Program-made: the position numbers and the translations under genes
DNA from: Cellulosimicrobium sp. ES-005
GTDB taxonomy: Bacteria; Actinomycetota; Actinomycetes; Actinomycetales; Cellulomonadaceae
Assembly (NCBI RefSeq): GCF_040448685.1
Contig: NZ_CP159290.1
Span: 4,774,001 to 4,838,000, forward strand
Direction: 5' to 3'
Length of the DNA stretch: 64,000 nucleotides
Part shown: positions 63,747 to 64,000 of the stretch, piece by piece
Numbering within the stretch: position 1 is the first letter of the stretch
How the letters are laid out: every line of letters starts with the position of its first letter
Notes under the pieces: generated by a model
Told to the model about the DNA's origin: nothing
The model's database searches: none
What the model saw: the letters and a program-made list of their open reading frames with translations, nothing else

Positions 63747-64000
63747 TGGGTCTGGGGACGACCCGCGCTGTCGCGCTCGTCGGGCTGTCGGGCCACGTCG
63801 TCGAGGTGCAGGCGCACCTGGCTGCCTCGGTGCCCGGCTTCGTGCTCGTCGGGCTCCCGGACGCGGCGCTCAGCGAGTCGCGCGACCGCGTGCGTGCGGC
63901 GGTCACCTCGTCGGGCATCCCGTGGCCCCAGCGCAAGGTCACGATCAACCTCTCGCCCGCGGCGCTCCCCAAGTCCGGCACGGGCTTCGACCTCGCGATC
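63746..64000 (+). CDS. comM: YifB/ComM Mg-chelatase-like AAA+ ATPase, partial
   Basis: Only the first 85 residues are present; the gene continues beyond the window. They match the N-terminal Lon-like/YifB domain: TTRAVALVGLSGHVVEVQAHLAASVPGFVLVGLPDAALSESRDRVRAAVTSSG, and KVTINLSPAALPKSGTGFDLAI. ComM is a helicase aiding branch migration in natural transformation in some bacteria. It overlaps yraN by 1 nt; dprA usually follows in this order. Confidence 0.92.
   Translation, partial: MGLGTTRAVALVGLSGHVVEVQAHLAASVPGFVLVGLPDAALSESRDRVRAAVTSSGIPWPQRKVTINLSPAALPKSGTGFDLAI

Overview
The window is high-GC DNA in which nearly every reading frame uses G or C at the third codon position, with frequent GTG starts and ATGA/GTGA gene overlaps. 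Gene content and order (tig-clpP1-clpP2-clpX; smc-ftsY-amt-glnB-glnD-ffh-amidohydrolase-rpsP-khpA-rimM-trmD-rplS-lepB-rnhB-DUF2469-yraN-comM) indicate an actinobacterial chromosome. A secreted GH18 chitinase, F420 enzymes and a proposed F420-0 importer suggest the order Micrococcales, near Cellulomonadaceae or Promicromonosporaceae (for example Cellulosimicrobium). The genus is inference.

Layout. 1-6204: tRNA-Gly and tRNA-Pro, a DMT-type permease, then the proteostasis block (trigger factor, two ClpP subunits, ClpX). 6205-6917: a gene-poor gap with a perfect 24-bp inverted repeat and a 17-bp direct repeat. 6918-14491: acyl-CoA ligase, chorismate mutase, an Rv2629/Balon-like ribosome factor, valS and a membrane protein. 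14675-33829: accessory metabolism, with a PEP-carboxykinase-like P-loop protein of unknown role, dispersed F420 genes (LLM oxidoreductase, cofE, DUF385 protein, Rv3369-like protein and a three-gene importer resembling the proposed F420-0 transporter), a chitinase, an AraC regulator facing NmrA-DUF1772, and a membrane-anchored molybdopterin protein. 33895-39549: a cysteine-ending small ORF, an ileS T-box riboswitch, ileS and folC. 39743-44797: dhaKLM and a TetR-MFS pair, lying between folC and DUF4233-ndk. 44802-64000: core genes for chromosome structure, protein targeting, nitrogen signalling, ribosome and tRNA maturation, secretion and DNA processing; the last gene (comM) runs off the edge.

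How the genes connect. The F420 genes together suggest a cell that imports an F420 precursor, adds the glutamate tail with CofE and uses the cofactor in several reductases. No Fo synthase (fbiC/cofGH) or cofC/cofD gene is visible here, but the rest of the genome is unseen. Amt, PII and a GlnD without ACT domains form the nitrogen-sensing unit, placed between the two SRP GTPases (FtsY and Ffh). Many genes have a TANNNT -10 box 6-7 nt before the start codon, so leaderless transcription is probably common.

Most of the window is ordinary core genome. The points most worth follow-up are the F420 salvage set and its structured leader, the PEPCK-like protein, the Balon-like factor, the Cys-Cys small ORF upstream of the ileS T-box, the abrupt codon-usage switch within clpX, the GlnD without ACT domains, and the inverted repeat after clpX.
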